From Takakia lepidozioides (lineage: Eukaryota; Streptophyta; Takakiopsida; Takakiales; Takakiaceae), in NCBI GenBank assembly GCA_030704615.1, contig CM060733.1:74004907-74068906 (forward strand): a stretch of DNA of 64,000 nucleotides. Reading direction: 5' to 3'. The position numbers were made by a program, and so were the translations under genes. Under the pieces are notes generated by a model. It had not been told where the DNA came from, did not search any database, and saw only the letters and a program-made list of their open reading frames with translations. Below, in pieces: positions 8,416-19,414 of this stretch (within the stretch, counting starts at the first letter, position 1; the number at the start of each line of letters is the position of its first letter).

Positions 8416-11400
8416 TCACTGGTCCCCTGGATCCATATTCAGAAGAGTGTGAACCTCCTGGGGGCTCAACCCTGGTGCATGTATGAAGTGATGAGTTGTG
8501 GAATTACAACGGAGTCTCTTTAGGTACACGTAGTACAAATGCTTGCAAGGGCAGTATGATGCCCCCTTGTTCGCCATGATCTGGAAGTCGGTGCAATTGC
8601 AGGTGGGTAATTCTGAAATGGTGATGGTGTACACCTCATTGCGAACAGCTGAGCCCGCCGTGGCCATTTGATACACACGCCCGAATCCTGGTGGGGGCAC
8701 TTCTGTCGAGCTCTGGATTGTACAGTTCATCCGAAGTGCATTCCCCATCCTTGTCTCGTTCACTTTTGAGGGAGGTCGCCGCCTCTTCGGTTTCCCCCAA
8801 CGGTGTGTAGGATGCTTAGAGCTGTCGTGTCCCATTGTTCTTGCTCTCACAGGGGTCGGTGGTGGAGGCTGTGGAAGCGGAAATGGTTCTCTGGGGACGT
8901 CAGTGCGCTGCACCATCCGAAATCCTGCGGCGGTAAGGGCGTCGGCCTCAACCTGACTCAGATCGCAGCCTGGTTCCACCGGCCACACCGGGGGAGCCTC
9001 TGGCATTGTTTGTATGCCGTACTTGGGCTTTCCATACACGCAAGTCATAATGTCGTGCCTGCAGAACCAGAACTGGGTGGTTGTTGCCTCCGCAAACTTT
9101 GCATGGACAAATCTTCCTGTAAAAGTAGGAGCAGGGACAGCCCCATCTGGATTCCTCCTTATCATCTCTAAACAACGTTGCCGTGTATCCACACGAATTG
9201 CGGAACACCTTCCTCGAAACGACGGCTTTGTGCGAGCAATTCTCCACTGTGAGGCAGACACAGTCGTCTCCACAATGGCTTGGCCATACTGCATAACAGC
9301 GGGCGGAATGTGGGGCAAGGGAGCGGTGGGAATTTGTTGCACGAAATCCCCGGTTGAAGGCGAGGGCGATCTGGAATTTCTTGGGCTTCCACTGCTGGAA
9401 GACACATTGTGCGGCAACATGACGGGACCTCGAGGTGCTGTCCGAATGTTCCTGTCGGATCTCCAGGAATCCTCTTCGCACCCGGGTTCCTCTTCAATCC
9501 TCCGCCTGACAGGGCGAGTCCGGACGTCCCCCTCTAGGTGTTCACCTCTGCGGTGCAGAGGCGTCCCTTTGATCTTCTCTCGCAATGCTGTCGCCCATTT
9601 CACTGGATTCTTGGACCTCGAAGCTGTTCGTACCAACAATTCCTCCCTGTCCGGCCCAAAGCCCATTGTTTGCCGCTCAGGAACTTGTAGTACGTGGCTT
9701 GCTGCATGATTGCTCTGTCGATGTCCTCCGTTGTGGCCGTCACTACGTCCACCAGATGTGCGGCAGAAGACGCTCGCCAGGAGGAGTGGGCCGATTCTGC
9801 CATATTCGTGTTCGGCATGTCCGTGTCGGAATCCAAGCACCGCTCCTAGAAGGACACAAACAATGGTGAGGGACCAATCGAAATGTCCGTAACAGAAAGA
9901 CAAATGAACGAAATTGACAGTAGCCTACCTCCCGCATGTACTGTCCGAACTGTCGATACCGAAAATGCCACCACCCCAACCAGCTGTGCAATGCTCCCAG
10001 ATTGGTTGTCTCCACTGCACCTGACGTGTTCCACCAAGCCTCGATGATAGCAAACTTACCTCCGCGTCATCAAATGTGGGTGCATCCTTCCACGCCGTAC
10101 AAAGGACACGGTGTTCAGCCTGGAATGAGCTAGCAACAAATTTGGTAGTGTAGTGGGATAGACTCTGCATCCAATGGAATCCACAGGATCTCTCTTTCCC
10201 CTCCATTGGAACATTGGGGTCCTCACCGTACACACGCCGCACCGCTGCCCAGTTGGCCTGAGCGTTGTCTGCCATGAATCCCCTGAAATTGGGCTCTGGC
10301 AATCCCGCCCTTGCCATCTGCTCGTTTATGCCCTCCCACAGATGCATCTCGGACTGTGTGTCCTCCCCTTTCATCTCGCAGATTGCAATCGTCATGAGCC
10401 TCTTGGAGTGATAGTCATAAACATGCGCACCCATAGTCACCCACTGATGGTTTGTAATTCGCTTGATGTGATCAAACATCACCCAAGCATTCGACAAGTT
10501 TCCAGTTGTCATACGAGTGACCAAGTCGACTCCACTCCCAGGCCCACACGTCGACATTTTGAAAATGTAGCAACGATCGGATTCGCTGCCTTGCCCTGGA
10601 AACCTGCTACCTTGGATGTAGTCATATCCAGTCATTCGTTTCACCTCCAGGATTGAGTACATGTCCGACCCCCTGCCGAACTCCTGCTTGCAAGATACGA
10701 TGTGATTCCGCACACTCGGACTACAAACGTGCGAGACGGACTCCAAGAGGTCACGCATCTCGTCTTCGGTCAAGGGCTCTCGGTCGGAACCATCTTCAGA
10801 CATGATTTTGCCAAGAGCAATCTTGTGGGCTGCCTTCAGCTGAATCTGCTTTGGTCTGGCTCCGGGGCTCAATTTCACCTCCTCTTTTATGATGTCGTGT
10901 GCTTCCTGCACAGCCTCACGCATGTTGCCTCTCGCCAAGGGGTGGCAGTGGACCCCAACGTGTATGCAAGCTCTAGTCAAGTCCGGGAGCAAATGGATTA
11001 CGTAATATTGCTTGGCTCTGCACATGGACATGCACGTCGGTGGTTCTTTGCAATGTGCACACTTGAAAGAACCCGCAGGAGCTTGGCTGGAGACAATGAA
11101 TGGATGATGCGTTGTGCCAGTCCAATCCGTCTCGTTTCTCCGCCCTCCTTTGGAGAGAAAGTGGAAGCAGGTGGGATTGAGGCACCTCAGCTTCCCCGCA
11201 CAGAGGACATATCGTACACGAACACCATCAGCAATTTTCGTGCTACTGGTCTTCGTCACACACCAGGGGTGTCCGTCATGCTTTCGATCCATGTCTGTTA
11301 ACATCCCGGAGGCTTTCTTTGACGAAGAAACAGGTGGAAACTCGAAGATGACATTTCCATCGACTTTGGGAGGCAGAAAAGTTACCTTTCTGACTGGGAA

Positions 11401-12015
11401 TTTGGCATAGTCGAGAGCAGCCAGCTCGGAGCGAGAACCATCGAGGTGATGTTGTCGTAGGAGCTGCACAATGGACCGGGTTGGAGTTATGCTCGAGGGC
11501 ACATGCGTAGCACCTACAGAGACGTCCATGCCGGATTTGAACGACCGTGTGGAGGACATGGGTACCTCAATGCAATCATCTTCCTCGTCGGAAATGTCGA
11601 ATACGCGAGAAGCTATGGAGGGTCTTGACGGTCCAGGTCGGGAATGATTATCGTTGCTTACCTCTCTGTTGGCAGTGGCCGCCTGTCGGTTTCCGGACTC
11701 CTTTGTGGATGGTGTGGGCAGCGACTGATTCGGAAAGGGAATGGGCATTCCCACAGCTCGGTACAGGATGGTGTCTGACGGGGGAACGTGCCATTCGATT
11801 CCGCAACCTCCGTCGTTACCTAGCACGACAATGGTCTCGTCAACCTGTCCAGGAAAATCCTTCCTTTCTTCTTCCAAATAAACTGTGCCCGGTTTGAGCT
11901 TGAATTTGGAACAAAGGTAAGTTTCAGTCACTCTGCAAAGTCCTCCCTCGTTTGGGATCCAGGCTCTCCCAAGTTGCGGAGGACAGCAAACTATAGCGTA
12001 GGAATTCGGAGCCAT
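8416..12015 (-). CDS. T copy 2: MULE-like transposase with SWIM zinc finger
   Basis: Predicted DNA transposase of about 1170 residues, read leftward from MAPNSYAIVCCPP at 12015. Blocks in order: WHVPPSD; SGMLTDMDRKHDGHPWCV; a Cys/His-rich segment (LRCLNPTCFHF, then CAHCKEPPTCMSMC); DLTRACIHVGVHCH; the core with GFMADNAQANWAAVRRVYG and CGFHW, matching the second catalytic Asp and C-x2-H of MULE-type DDE enzymes; NTNMAESAHSSWR; and near the end a SWIM finger, CNC followed by CPCKHLYY. An 83-base intron (9846-9928 on the + strand) has GT...AG ends and restores NTNMAE. Outside it the frame changes near 10046 and returns near 9670, so the copy is damaged or carries two indel errors. The ORF extends upstream to 12231, but copy 1 supports the 12015 start. 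It is divergent from gene A across array S2. Confidence 0.78.
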
Positions 12016-12439
12016 CGAAGACCGCACGAAGTTGGCAAGTGCGAGGTTCAGTATAGCGACAGACCAAGGCTCACAGACACCATCTAAGTGGATCTGCGGA
12101 GTCCATCGACGATTGGAAGTCGCACATTGAAGTGGAAAGTATTGTTTCAAGCTACATGCATGAAGGTGGGAGGTTTGATTCCATAGCCTGTGAGTAGGAC
12201 AATGATGGCCGATTCGGCGACGAAATAACATCTCCTGACAGTTTCTCCTGAGGGTGGATCCAGCAGTATTCTCGGTGCAGACAGGAACGTTCGCACTGAC
12301 AAGTGCCAGGACTGCTGGTTAAAACGGTCAGACAACCAAGTTGTGCTCATCAAGACTGGCCGCAATTGTGTTGTTTCGGAACAATGCAACCCATTGAGGT
12401 TCCAGATTTCCCGTCCCGAGTGATTCTTTCCATTGCTGG
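12016..12439. other. Upstream flank of T copy 2
   Basis: The T frame stays open upstream to 12231, but similarity to T copy 1 begins only at 12015, so this part is more likely leader sequence. I see no clear TATA box. Confidence 0.4.
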
Positions 12440-13872
12440 TGGACGGAAATACGGCGCCGCATTTCCGTATTGCATCTTGGTCATGCACCAGAGCGACGGA
12501 AATGCGGCACCGAGTTTCTGTCCGGGGGAAACCTTTATACTCTCCAGAACGGAAATGCGGTAACGCATTTCCATCCAGCAAGCACGGTATGTGAAGGTCG
12601 AACGGAAATGCGGTACCGCATTTCCGTTCTGATTGAGATTTATGAACAACGGGAACAGAAATGCGGCACCGCATTTCCGTCCGAGTCGCACTTTTCCGAC
12701 ATTTCAGAACGGAAATGCGGCGCCGCATTTCCATTTTGTATCTGATGCATGGAGCTGAGGGATAGAAATGCTGCAGCACATTTCCGTCCTTAAAAGACAT
12801 TCATACTCGAGAACGGAAATGCGATACCGCATTTTCATTCAACAAGCACGGTATGTGAAGGTGGAACGGAAATGCGGTACCGCATTTCCGTTCTGATTGA
12901 GAATTATGAACAACGGGAACAGAAATGCGGCGCCGCATTTCCATTTTGTATCTGATGCATGGAGCCGAGTAAGATTCCGACAGCTTCATACAGCGCAATT
13001 CCGACCGGTTGAGACATTCACACTATCCAGAACGGAAATGCGGCACCGCATTTCCGTTCTGACTGAAAATCGTGAACCATCTGAACTGAAATGCGGCGGC
13101 ACCGTATTTCCATCCGAGTCGCACCTACCATCATTCCAGAACGAAATGCGGTACCGCATTTCCGTTCTGACTGAAAATCGTGAACCATCGGAACTGAAAT
13201 GCGGCAGCGCATTTCCATCCGAGTCGCACCTCCCAACATTCCAGAACGGAATGTATTAGATTTAAAAGGGAAATGCGGCACCGCATTTCCGTTCTGATGA
13301 AATATCCTGAAACATCGGAATTGAAATGCGGTATCGCATTTCCGTCGGAGTCCCACCATCCGACATTCCAAAACGGAAATGCGGCACCGCATTTCCGTTT
13401 GTATGTGAGGCATGGAGCTGTGGAACGAAAATGCGGGAAGAATTCCGCCAGGTCAGACATTAATACTCTACAGAACTGAAATGCGGTACCGCATTTCCAT
13501 TCTGACTGAAAATCGTGCGCAACGGGTACAGAAATGCGGCACCGCATTTCCGTTCGAGTCGCACCTTCCGACATTCTCGATCGGAAATGCGGCGCCGCAT
13601 TTCCGTTTTGTATATTGGGCCTGGAGCTGTGCTACGGAAATGTGTTGCCGCATTTCCATCCATGTGAGACCTTCAAACTTTCCAGACCGGAAATGCGACA
13701 CCGCATTTGTCCAGGTGAGACCTCTATACTTTCCCGAACGGAAATGTGGCACGGCATTTCCGTTCATCAACTAACGTATGTGAAGTGGGACGGAAATGCG
13801 GCGCCGCATTTCCCTTCTGAATCTCATACATGGAGCTGTGGGACAGAAATGCGGCACCGTATTTCCGTTCAG
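12440..13872. repeat. Array S2: palindromes with GCGG-YR-CCGC core
   Basis: More than twenty palindromes of the form AAATGCGGYRCCGCATTT are spaced about 45-90 bases apart. The central dinucleotide is CG, CA or TA in most units and rarely TG, while the flanking GCGG/CCGC and A/T arms stay mostly constant. Spacers also recur (for example CTGACTGAAAATCGTGAACC at 13053 and 13166). The array fills most of the region between the divergent T and A genes of E1. It could be a two-way promoter or binding platform, or simply satellite DNA. Reading frames through it give the same low-complexity peptides on both strands and are not genes. Confidence 0.92.
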
Positions 13873-14178
13873 GTTCTCACGATTTTTGGGAATGACAGAG
13901 TGACGACGAGCCCGGCACGCTGGTGGTATCATCGACAGCTCCAACTCATTGCATGTTTGGATCGCCCAACTTGGGGCGGGAGGGCAAACTAAAACCTTTT
14001 GTTGGTGGACGGGAGGACCTGCAGCGAGAGTACGACAGTATAGGCATTGGGGAGGTTGGTGCAGGCGGCATGGCAGGTGAAGGGCGTGAGGACGTGAGGA
14101 CAGCAGATCCGGCAATGGAGTTGTTGATGCACATGCAGTAGGGCCCGCCCACGCAAGAAGAAGAAGAAAGCCAAACAC
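13873..14178. other. Upstream flank of gene A copy 1
   Basis: A 72-codon + frame (13923-14141) rich in Gly and Glu leads toward gene A and could be its true N-terminus, but no second copy confirms it. The antisense frame with a hydrophobic start (13771-14184) overlaps it and is treated as a shadow. Confidence 0.3.
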
Positions 14179-17100
14179 ATGCAATCCCCGGCGAGAGAGC
14201 CGTCACGGGCTGCGGAGGGGGGAGTGAGCAGTGCGCGCGAGGGTGTCAGTTCTCCTCAATCAAAGGTGGTCGTCCTGGAGGGCTCCTCTGCTGCTAGCCC
14301 TAGTAAGAAACAGAAAGCCTATGAGAGGGCAAAAGAGAGGGCAAAAGAACAGGCGAGACAGAAGGCTAGCCAGAGGAAGAGAAAAGGCCACTGAAGAGGC
14401 CAGGGGTGCCGAAATGACAGATGCCCATGTAAGCAAGGGACGCACACAGACGGTGGATCCCTCCAAGACACCACAATGAGGCAGTAACACACCGGTTACA
14501 CCATCGCGGACAAGAGCAGCCCCCGCAATTACCCATACGGTGGAGAGTGGAGGAGAGGAAAGAACACCACAAAGAGCACGGATTGTGCAGTTCGAGGTGA
14601 AGCGGGGAGATGGCAGTAGTAGAGACGGGGAGAGTGCTCGAGGTGGTTTTGTCGGTGGTTGACCATGTTGAGGAGGACGACACCGAGCTTTCTGACCAGG
14701 ATGACATCCTCCCGGACATCCCCAGGCCCCCAAACCCGCAACATACAGGCTGGATTTGGCGGTCCTGGTGGGCTGCCGGAGAACCCCTCTGCAGCAGACG
14801 TCATGTCGGAGGCGGATATGAAGTTGGCCGCTGCCAAGATGTTGGAGGCAACCACAAGCAACATTGGCAGGGTGCTGGGGGGCATGGTGTACCTGGCCAA
14901 GCTTGAATTCCCCTTTGCCGCTTGGTGTCTTCGCAGGTGGTGAGACCTGCCCTCCCAGGTGATATCGACAAGCTGAAATTCTCTTTCCGGGATGGATATC
15001 GAATGGGGTCTGCCGCGTTTTACGTTTCCATTGAGAACAACCTCGGAGCTTCCCGTGCCCACACTTCCGATGAGGTGGACAAATGGGGTCCCCATTGGCA
15101 AAGGCGAAATGAGGAGTTCGAGAGATCGATTGCTACTGATCCTCTTTTCCAGCACTTGTCCGGAAAGATGTTTTACGTGTGGGACGGCAATCATCGCCTC
15201 CTGGCATGGATGGAGCACATAGCCGAAGCCACCCCAACGACCTCGATTGGCATTTGCGTGGAGTGTGTTGTGCTGAAGGTTGTAGGGCCCAAAGATCGCA
15301 GTCTTCTCAAAGCTGCAATGGCGGACATCAACTCGTAAGTTACAACGCCTCTTGCTTTTGGACCCAAAATTGTAAGTCATTTCATAGCGAATCCTCATAT
15401 TTGTTCAAAATTCCCATTTCAGTATTGATTGATGGAAATGTGGCATTGCAGGGTGACTGAGAATGCCTTCATTGCCACCAACTTGTCCCATATGCTCTTC
15501 CGAGTGAAGGATGTCGGGAAGCAGGGGGGTGCAAGAGTTTGCCAATTCGCTCAGTGCCGACCTCCTGCGCAAGTCGGAGGCAAAGGCAGACAGAACCTGG
15601 TATAGGCTGAGCATGGACGCCATGGTGGACTACATATTTCGGGTAAAGCTCCTGACTTTTGTTGAGCTAATCTGTCTCTCCTCCCCCAATAGAAGAAAAA
15701 GTGTTGAGCAGGATCTCTAATCTTATGTGCGCATTCTTGACAGACGAAAATTCAGCAGGATTTGGCACATGCGCGGAGGTTCTACATGGAGTCAGAGGAG
15801 AAGAATCTAACCCTCCCGGCACTCGAATCGTATCTCAAAGCTGCGGAGGCCAGTACAAGTCGCGGATGGTAAAGTACGTGGCCATAGCTGATCCCGCCCT
15901 TGGTGCCGACTTTCTGGTGGAGGTGGGGAAGCACTACTCCCGCGCTCTGAAGCCCACGATGACATTGGAGAAGCTCCATCGTCTAGCCACATCCTGTGTG
16001 GATGCAACAGAAAAGGTGATACATTCTTAACCAAATTGTGGTGGCAACAACTCGTTTTTGTGGTGTTTGGCGCTTACGAATATGCTGGGTGGTTGGACAG
16101 ACCGGTGGCTCCAAATCTGGAATGGTTCCCAAAGTACAAGGGACATGTGGAGCTTCCCCAAACCGGACAAACTGTCTGACCCGACATTCGACATGTGGAT
16201 GAACCGCATGACATGGTGGTTTCAGGTACTTCCCCACGCTTCGTTTGGCGCTTCTACTCTTGTAGGGGGTGGATTCATTGTATTTTTTCAAGCGATCTGA
16301 TGGAGAATCTCCACAGGTGACGACGAATGCGCAAGAGCAGCTGGACACACAAGCACATCAGTTCAAGATGGAGATTTCTCCTGCAGCAGAGAGCCTACGC
16401 GACTATGTGACGAGGTACTTTCTGCTGTACAAAACCGACCTATTCTTTCGGGAGATACCCCATGCCCGCCGGAGCCACGAGTTCACCGACCAGCCGAATG
16501 CGGACAAAGCAGCAATGCGCCTTCTGTACAGGTACATACGCGATGCCTTCCTTTCAAGTCCTTGCATTTCAGGATGTTAGAGGCCTCATGTGGCGCATAA
16601 AAATTGGTCCTTCGAAAAATGGCGCCGAATTTCCAGTCCAGGGCACCCAAAATGGCTAAGTCCCTAGAGTGGCAGGCACCGAAAACCAAAATTCGGCGCC
16701 ATTTTCCATTTGAAGGCCCAGTCAGTTCTGGGACTTAGCCATTTTCGGGCCGGACCTGGGAAAATGGCGCCGAATTTCCAGTTTAGGGCTCCCAAAATGG
16801 CTAAGTCCCTAGGGTGGCTGGCACCGATAACCAAAATTCGGCACCATTTTTCCAATTCCAGGGCCAGTCAGTTCAGGGACTTAGCCATTTTCGGCCCGGA
16901 CCTGGGAAAATGGCGCCAAATTTCCAGTTTAGGGCTCCCAAAATGACTAAGTCCCTAGGGTGGCTGGCACCAAAAACCAAAATTCGGCGCCATTTTTCCA
17001 AATCCAGGACCAATCAGTTCAGGGACTTAGCCATTTTCGGCCCGGACCTGGGAAAATGGCGCCGAATTTCCAGTTCAGGGCTCCCAAAATGGCTAAGTCC

Positions 17101-17937
17101 CTAGGGTGGCTGGCACCGAAAACCGAAATTCGGCGCCATTTTCCTAGTTCTAGGCCCAGACAGTTCCGCCCCAACCTGGGAAAATGGTGCCGAATTTCCA
17201 GTTCAGGGACCTCATTCTGTGTTTTTCATGAATGCAGGTACTGCAAGTTCTCCCTTTTGGAGAAAGGTCATCTGTCTTTCGAGCCACCATTCTTCCTGGC
17301 ATGGAGGAACCTTGGGGCTGACTCCATGTACACTGACGTTATTGTGAAGGAGTAGCATCTAGAACATTTGCGTGATTGCCCTTGGTATGTGGACCTTCCG
17401 CCCGGCTCGCTCGACCCATCCGAGTTTCAATTGAAGCTGGATGCTAAGGCCCGACGAAACCGGGCTCCGCTACCTCTGCTGGGTCCAAAAGAGGCAAAAG
17501 CGCTTGCGAACTCCAGGAAAGCAGCAGAGCTTGCTCAGGCAGGAATTCAGGAGAAATTGAATGAGAAGAATAAAGGCCAAAGGAAAAGGACAAGGAAACA
17601 GGTGAGTACAGTAACACCCAAAAAACAGAAAACCATCGGGGCGTCGGAGGAGGCGCAGGAGGGGACCCAAGGGAGTGGCTCGGACGACGACTTTGTTCAA
17701 GGTCCTGCGACTGCTGCTGCTGCTGCTACCAAGTCACCGGTCATCCGGGTTCCCAAGCCAGTTCGGAGTGGGACTGGCTCTGCCAAGAAGTTGGCATTTG
17801 AGGGCGAGCCTACACGGCGGTATTCGGCGGTGACGTTTACGCACAGGCCAAAGCTAGAACCTCCAACCATCATCCAATGCGTCAATGAGAGCTTCTTTGA
17901 TGCTCTCGCTGCCAGGGCGAAGAACCTGCACGGATGA
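14179..17937 (+). CDS. A copy 1: ParB-like domain protein, methyltransferase end missing
   Basis: Multi-exon gene found by comparison with the copy at 46472-51081. The N-terminus is basic and disordered (SPSKKQKAYERAKERAKEQA). Exon 1 (about 14620-15334) has IGRVLGG, then RPALPGDIDKLKFSF, then FYVWDGNHRLLAW, a ParB/sulfiredoxin-type DGxHR block. Further exons are 15452-15642 (TWYRLSMDAMVDYIF), 15744-16015 (HYSRALKPTMTLEKLHRL), 16101-16225 (MWMNRMTWWFQ), 16317-16531 and 17238-17937. All five introns (15335-15451, 15643-15743, 16016-16100, 16226-16316 and 16532-17237) have GT...AG ends. The last exon has a coiled, basic stretch, TPKKQKT and VQCVNESFFDAL. It stops before the methyltransferase-like part present in other copies. 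Frameshifts near 14915, 15528 and 15850 and a TAG at 17353 show damage. DNA binding or cleavage is inferred from the fold only. Confidence 0.68.
16605..17215. repeat. Array S3: four 146-bp repeats inside an intron of gene A
   Basis: The segment CTAAGTCCCTAG recurs at 16656, 16801, 16947 and 17093, a period of 145-146 bases. Each unit has two GGCGCC sites plus a longer inverted pair: AAAATGGCTAAGTCCC and its exact complement GGGACTTAGCCATTTT, about 65 bases apart. The array is wholly inside the intron between the exons ending at 16531 and starting at 17238. Confidence 0.92.
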
Positions 17938-18268
17938 AGATTGGCTGCTCCATGAATGTAGCCGTTTCAGTTTCCTTCCATGCCATGCAAACTATGGGCA
18001 GTCAGTGCCAGGTGGGCCTATAGCCACTCGAGATGACGAAGTCCATCCCCCCTTCGATGTAAATGCGGCGCCGAATTTCCATCCGGGGGATGGACTTCGG
18101 TGACAGATTTCAAACTATACCCCGTGGATGAGAAAGAGGTATCGGTTCATCCACCGCTGGCGCGATGAACACGTTACACGATGATTGGTGGGTACGTGGG
18201 ACCTAGATGCTCCATTGTTGGAGCCCGCACTGCTCTTCCGCTTCTCATCATTTCAAAAATCTAAGGGC
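17938..18268 (+). other. A-to-B spacer of E1, left half
   Basis: This follows the gene A stop and holds one palindrome (AAATGCGGCGCCGAATTT near 18061-18078). The whole stretch is present, inverted and nearly identical, at 44077-44405. It ends where the solo LTR O begins. Confidence 0.75.
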
Positions 18269-19414
18269 TGTAGTGTGAATGCAGGGGGTAAAAATTCAAG
18301 TTTTTGTTTGGCATCAGGTTTCGGCACTACTACAAAGGGAGTGCCCTTCGTGCTAATGAAGGGGAGGAATTGTCCATAACTTGAGGTAATTCCATGGAAA
18401 GACTATGCTATTGATCTGCCAAGAACAAAATATGGCTAAGTTATGACATGCACCTTTTTCATCCCTAGGATGAATGATTTTCATCCATGATGTTGAACCC
18501 TAGAAGCAGGATGTGAAATTCGAAGGGGAAGAGTGCGTGTATCTTTTCGCAGCTGCTGCAGTGGGGTTGGCAGCACAGGATATCTGAGAAAGTTCCACCT
18601 ACGCAAAGGGTATCAGCTTGCTTTTAAGAGAAACGTTAAGAGCTCCTGCTTGGCTTTCTGTGCAAGAAGAAGCGGTGCCGCCTTCTTCGTAAGCAATGAT
18701 CAAACCTGAGGGATCAGGTTTGTGATAAGGGCGGTGCACCACTGCTGTCGCCATTGTCTTGATGAGCACATTAATGAGGAGATGGAGCGGCTCAGCAGGT
18801 GTTGGGGGATGAGAAATGCAGGCTGGTGTGTATAGCGCCTCAGGTTGTCTGTGATCAAATCTTGTAGCTGCTGTCTGTTTTTGAGCTTTAGGACCAGATC
18901 ACTTTGTAAGGGAAGAGTGTAAGCATCTTTTCGCAGCTGCTGCAGTGGTGTTGCAGTACAGCATATCTTAGGAAGTTCCACCTGCGCAAAGGGAATCAGC
19001 TTGCCTTAAAGAGCGACGTTAAGGGATCTGGCTTGGCATTCTGTGCAAGAGGAAGCGGTGCCGCCTTCTGGTGTGTATGGCGCTTAAGCTATCTATAATT
19101 AAGTTTTGTATCTGCTCTCTGTCTTAAGGGCTATAGGACCAGATCACTTCATAGGGAAGAAATGCACATGTAGAAAGATAGGGTAGAGGTTGGCAGGCAC
19201 AAGGATGTGCCAGCAGCTGAAGCAGAGCCGTCATGCCTTAATGAGGACTGGAATCACGATAAGAAGAAACGTCGGAAATGGCTGACGAGGGAGATGACAA
19301 GGTGCCTTCTTGACAGGCAGACCCACCGCTTCAATGAGTATAAGACAGATAAGTTCGAAGAGTGGCCCCCCCTTTTGGTGACTTAGAAATCGCTTTGTGA
19401 AGTTTGGACTGTCT
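18269..19414 (+). mobile_element. Solo LTR O, left part
   Basis: It starts with TGTAGTGTGAATGCAGG, the same 5' end as the L1 LTRs, and follows the same order of blocks at lower identity. A segment of about 100 bases starting AAGAGTG (TCTTTTCGCAGCTGCTGCAG) is present twice, near 18525 and 18910, so the LTR has an internal duplication of roughly 390-410 bases. It is split at 19414 by L1. With the part at 37037-38288 it makes about 2.4 kb, with no internal coding domain of its own, hence a solo LTR. Confidence 0.8.

Noticed and set aside
12440-13872. CRISPR-like regular repeats
   Set aside because: Repeats are palindromic with related, not unique, spacers; the context is eukaryotic and no cas gene is present.
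12147-13992. Many overlapping 60-150 codon frames on both strands with repeated RCRIS / CGAAF-type peptides
   Set aside because: They are translations of palindromic repeat units (array S2), equally open on both strands.
13771-14184. Leftward frame with a hydrophobic, signal-peptide-like start
   Set aside because: It overlaps the gene A upstream frame and array S2, with no second copy supporting it.
14529-15398. 289-codon leftward frame
   Set aside because: Antisense shadow of the ParB-like exon of gene A copy 1, which is conserved in the other copy on the sense strand.
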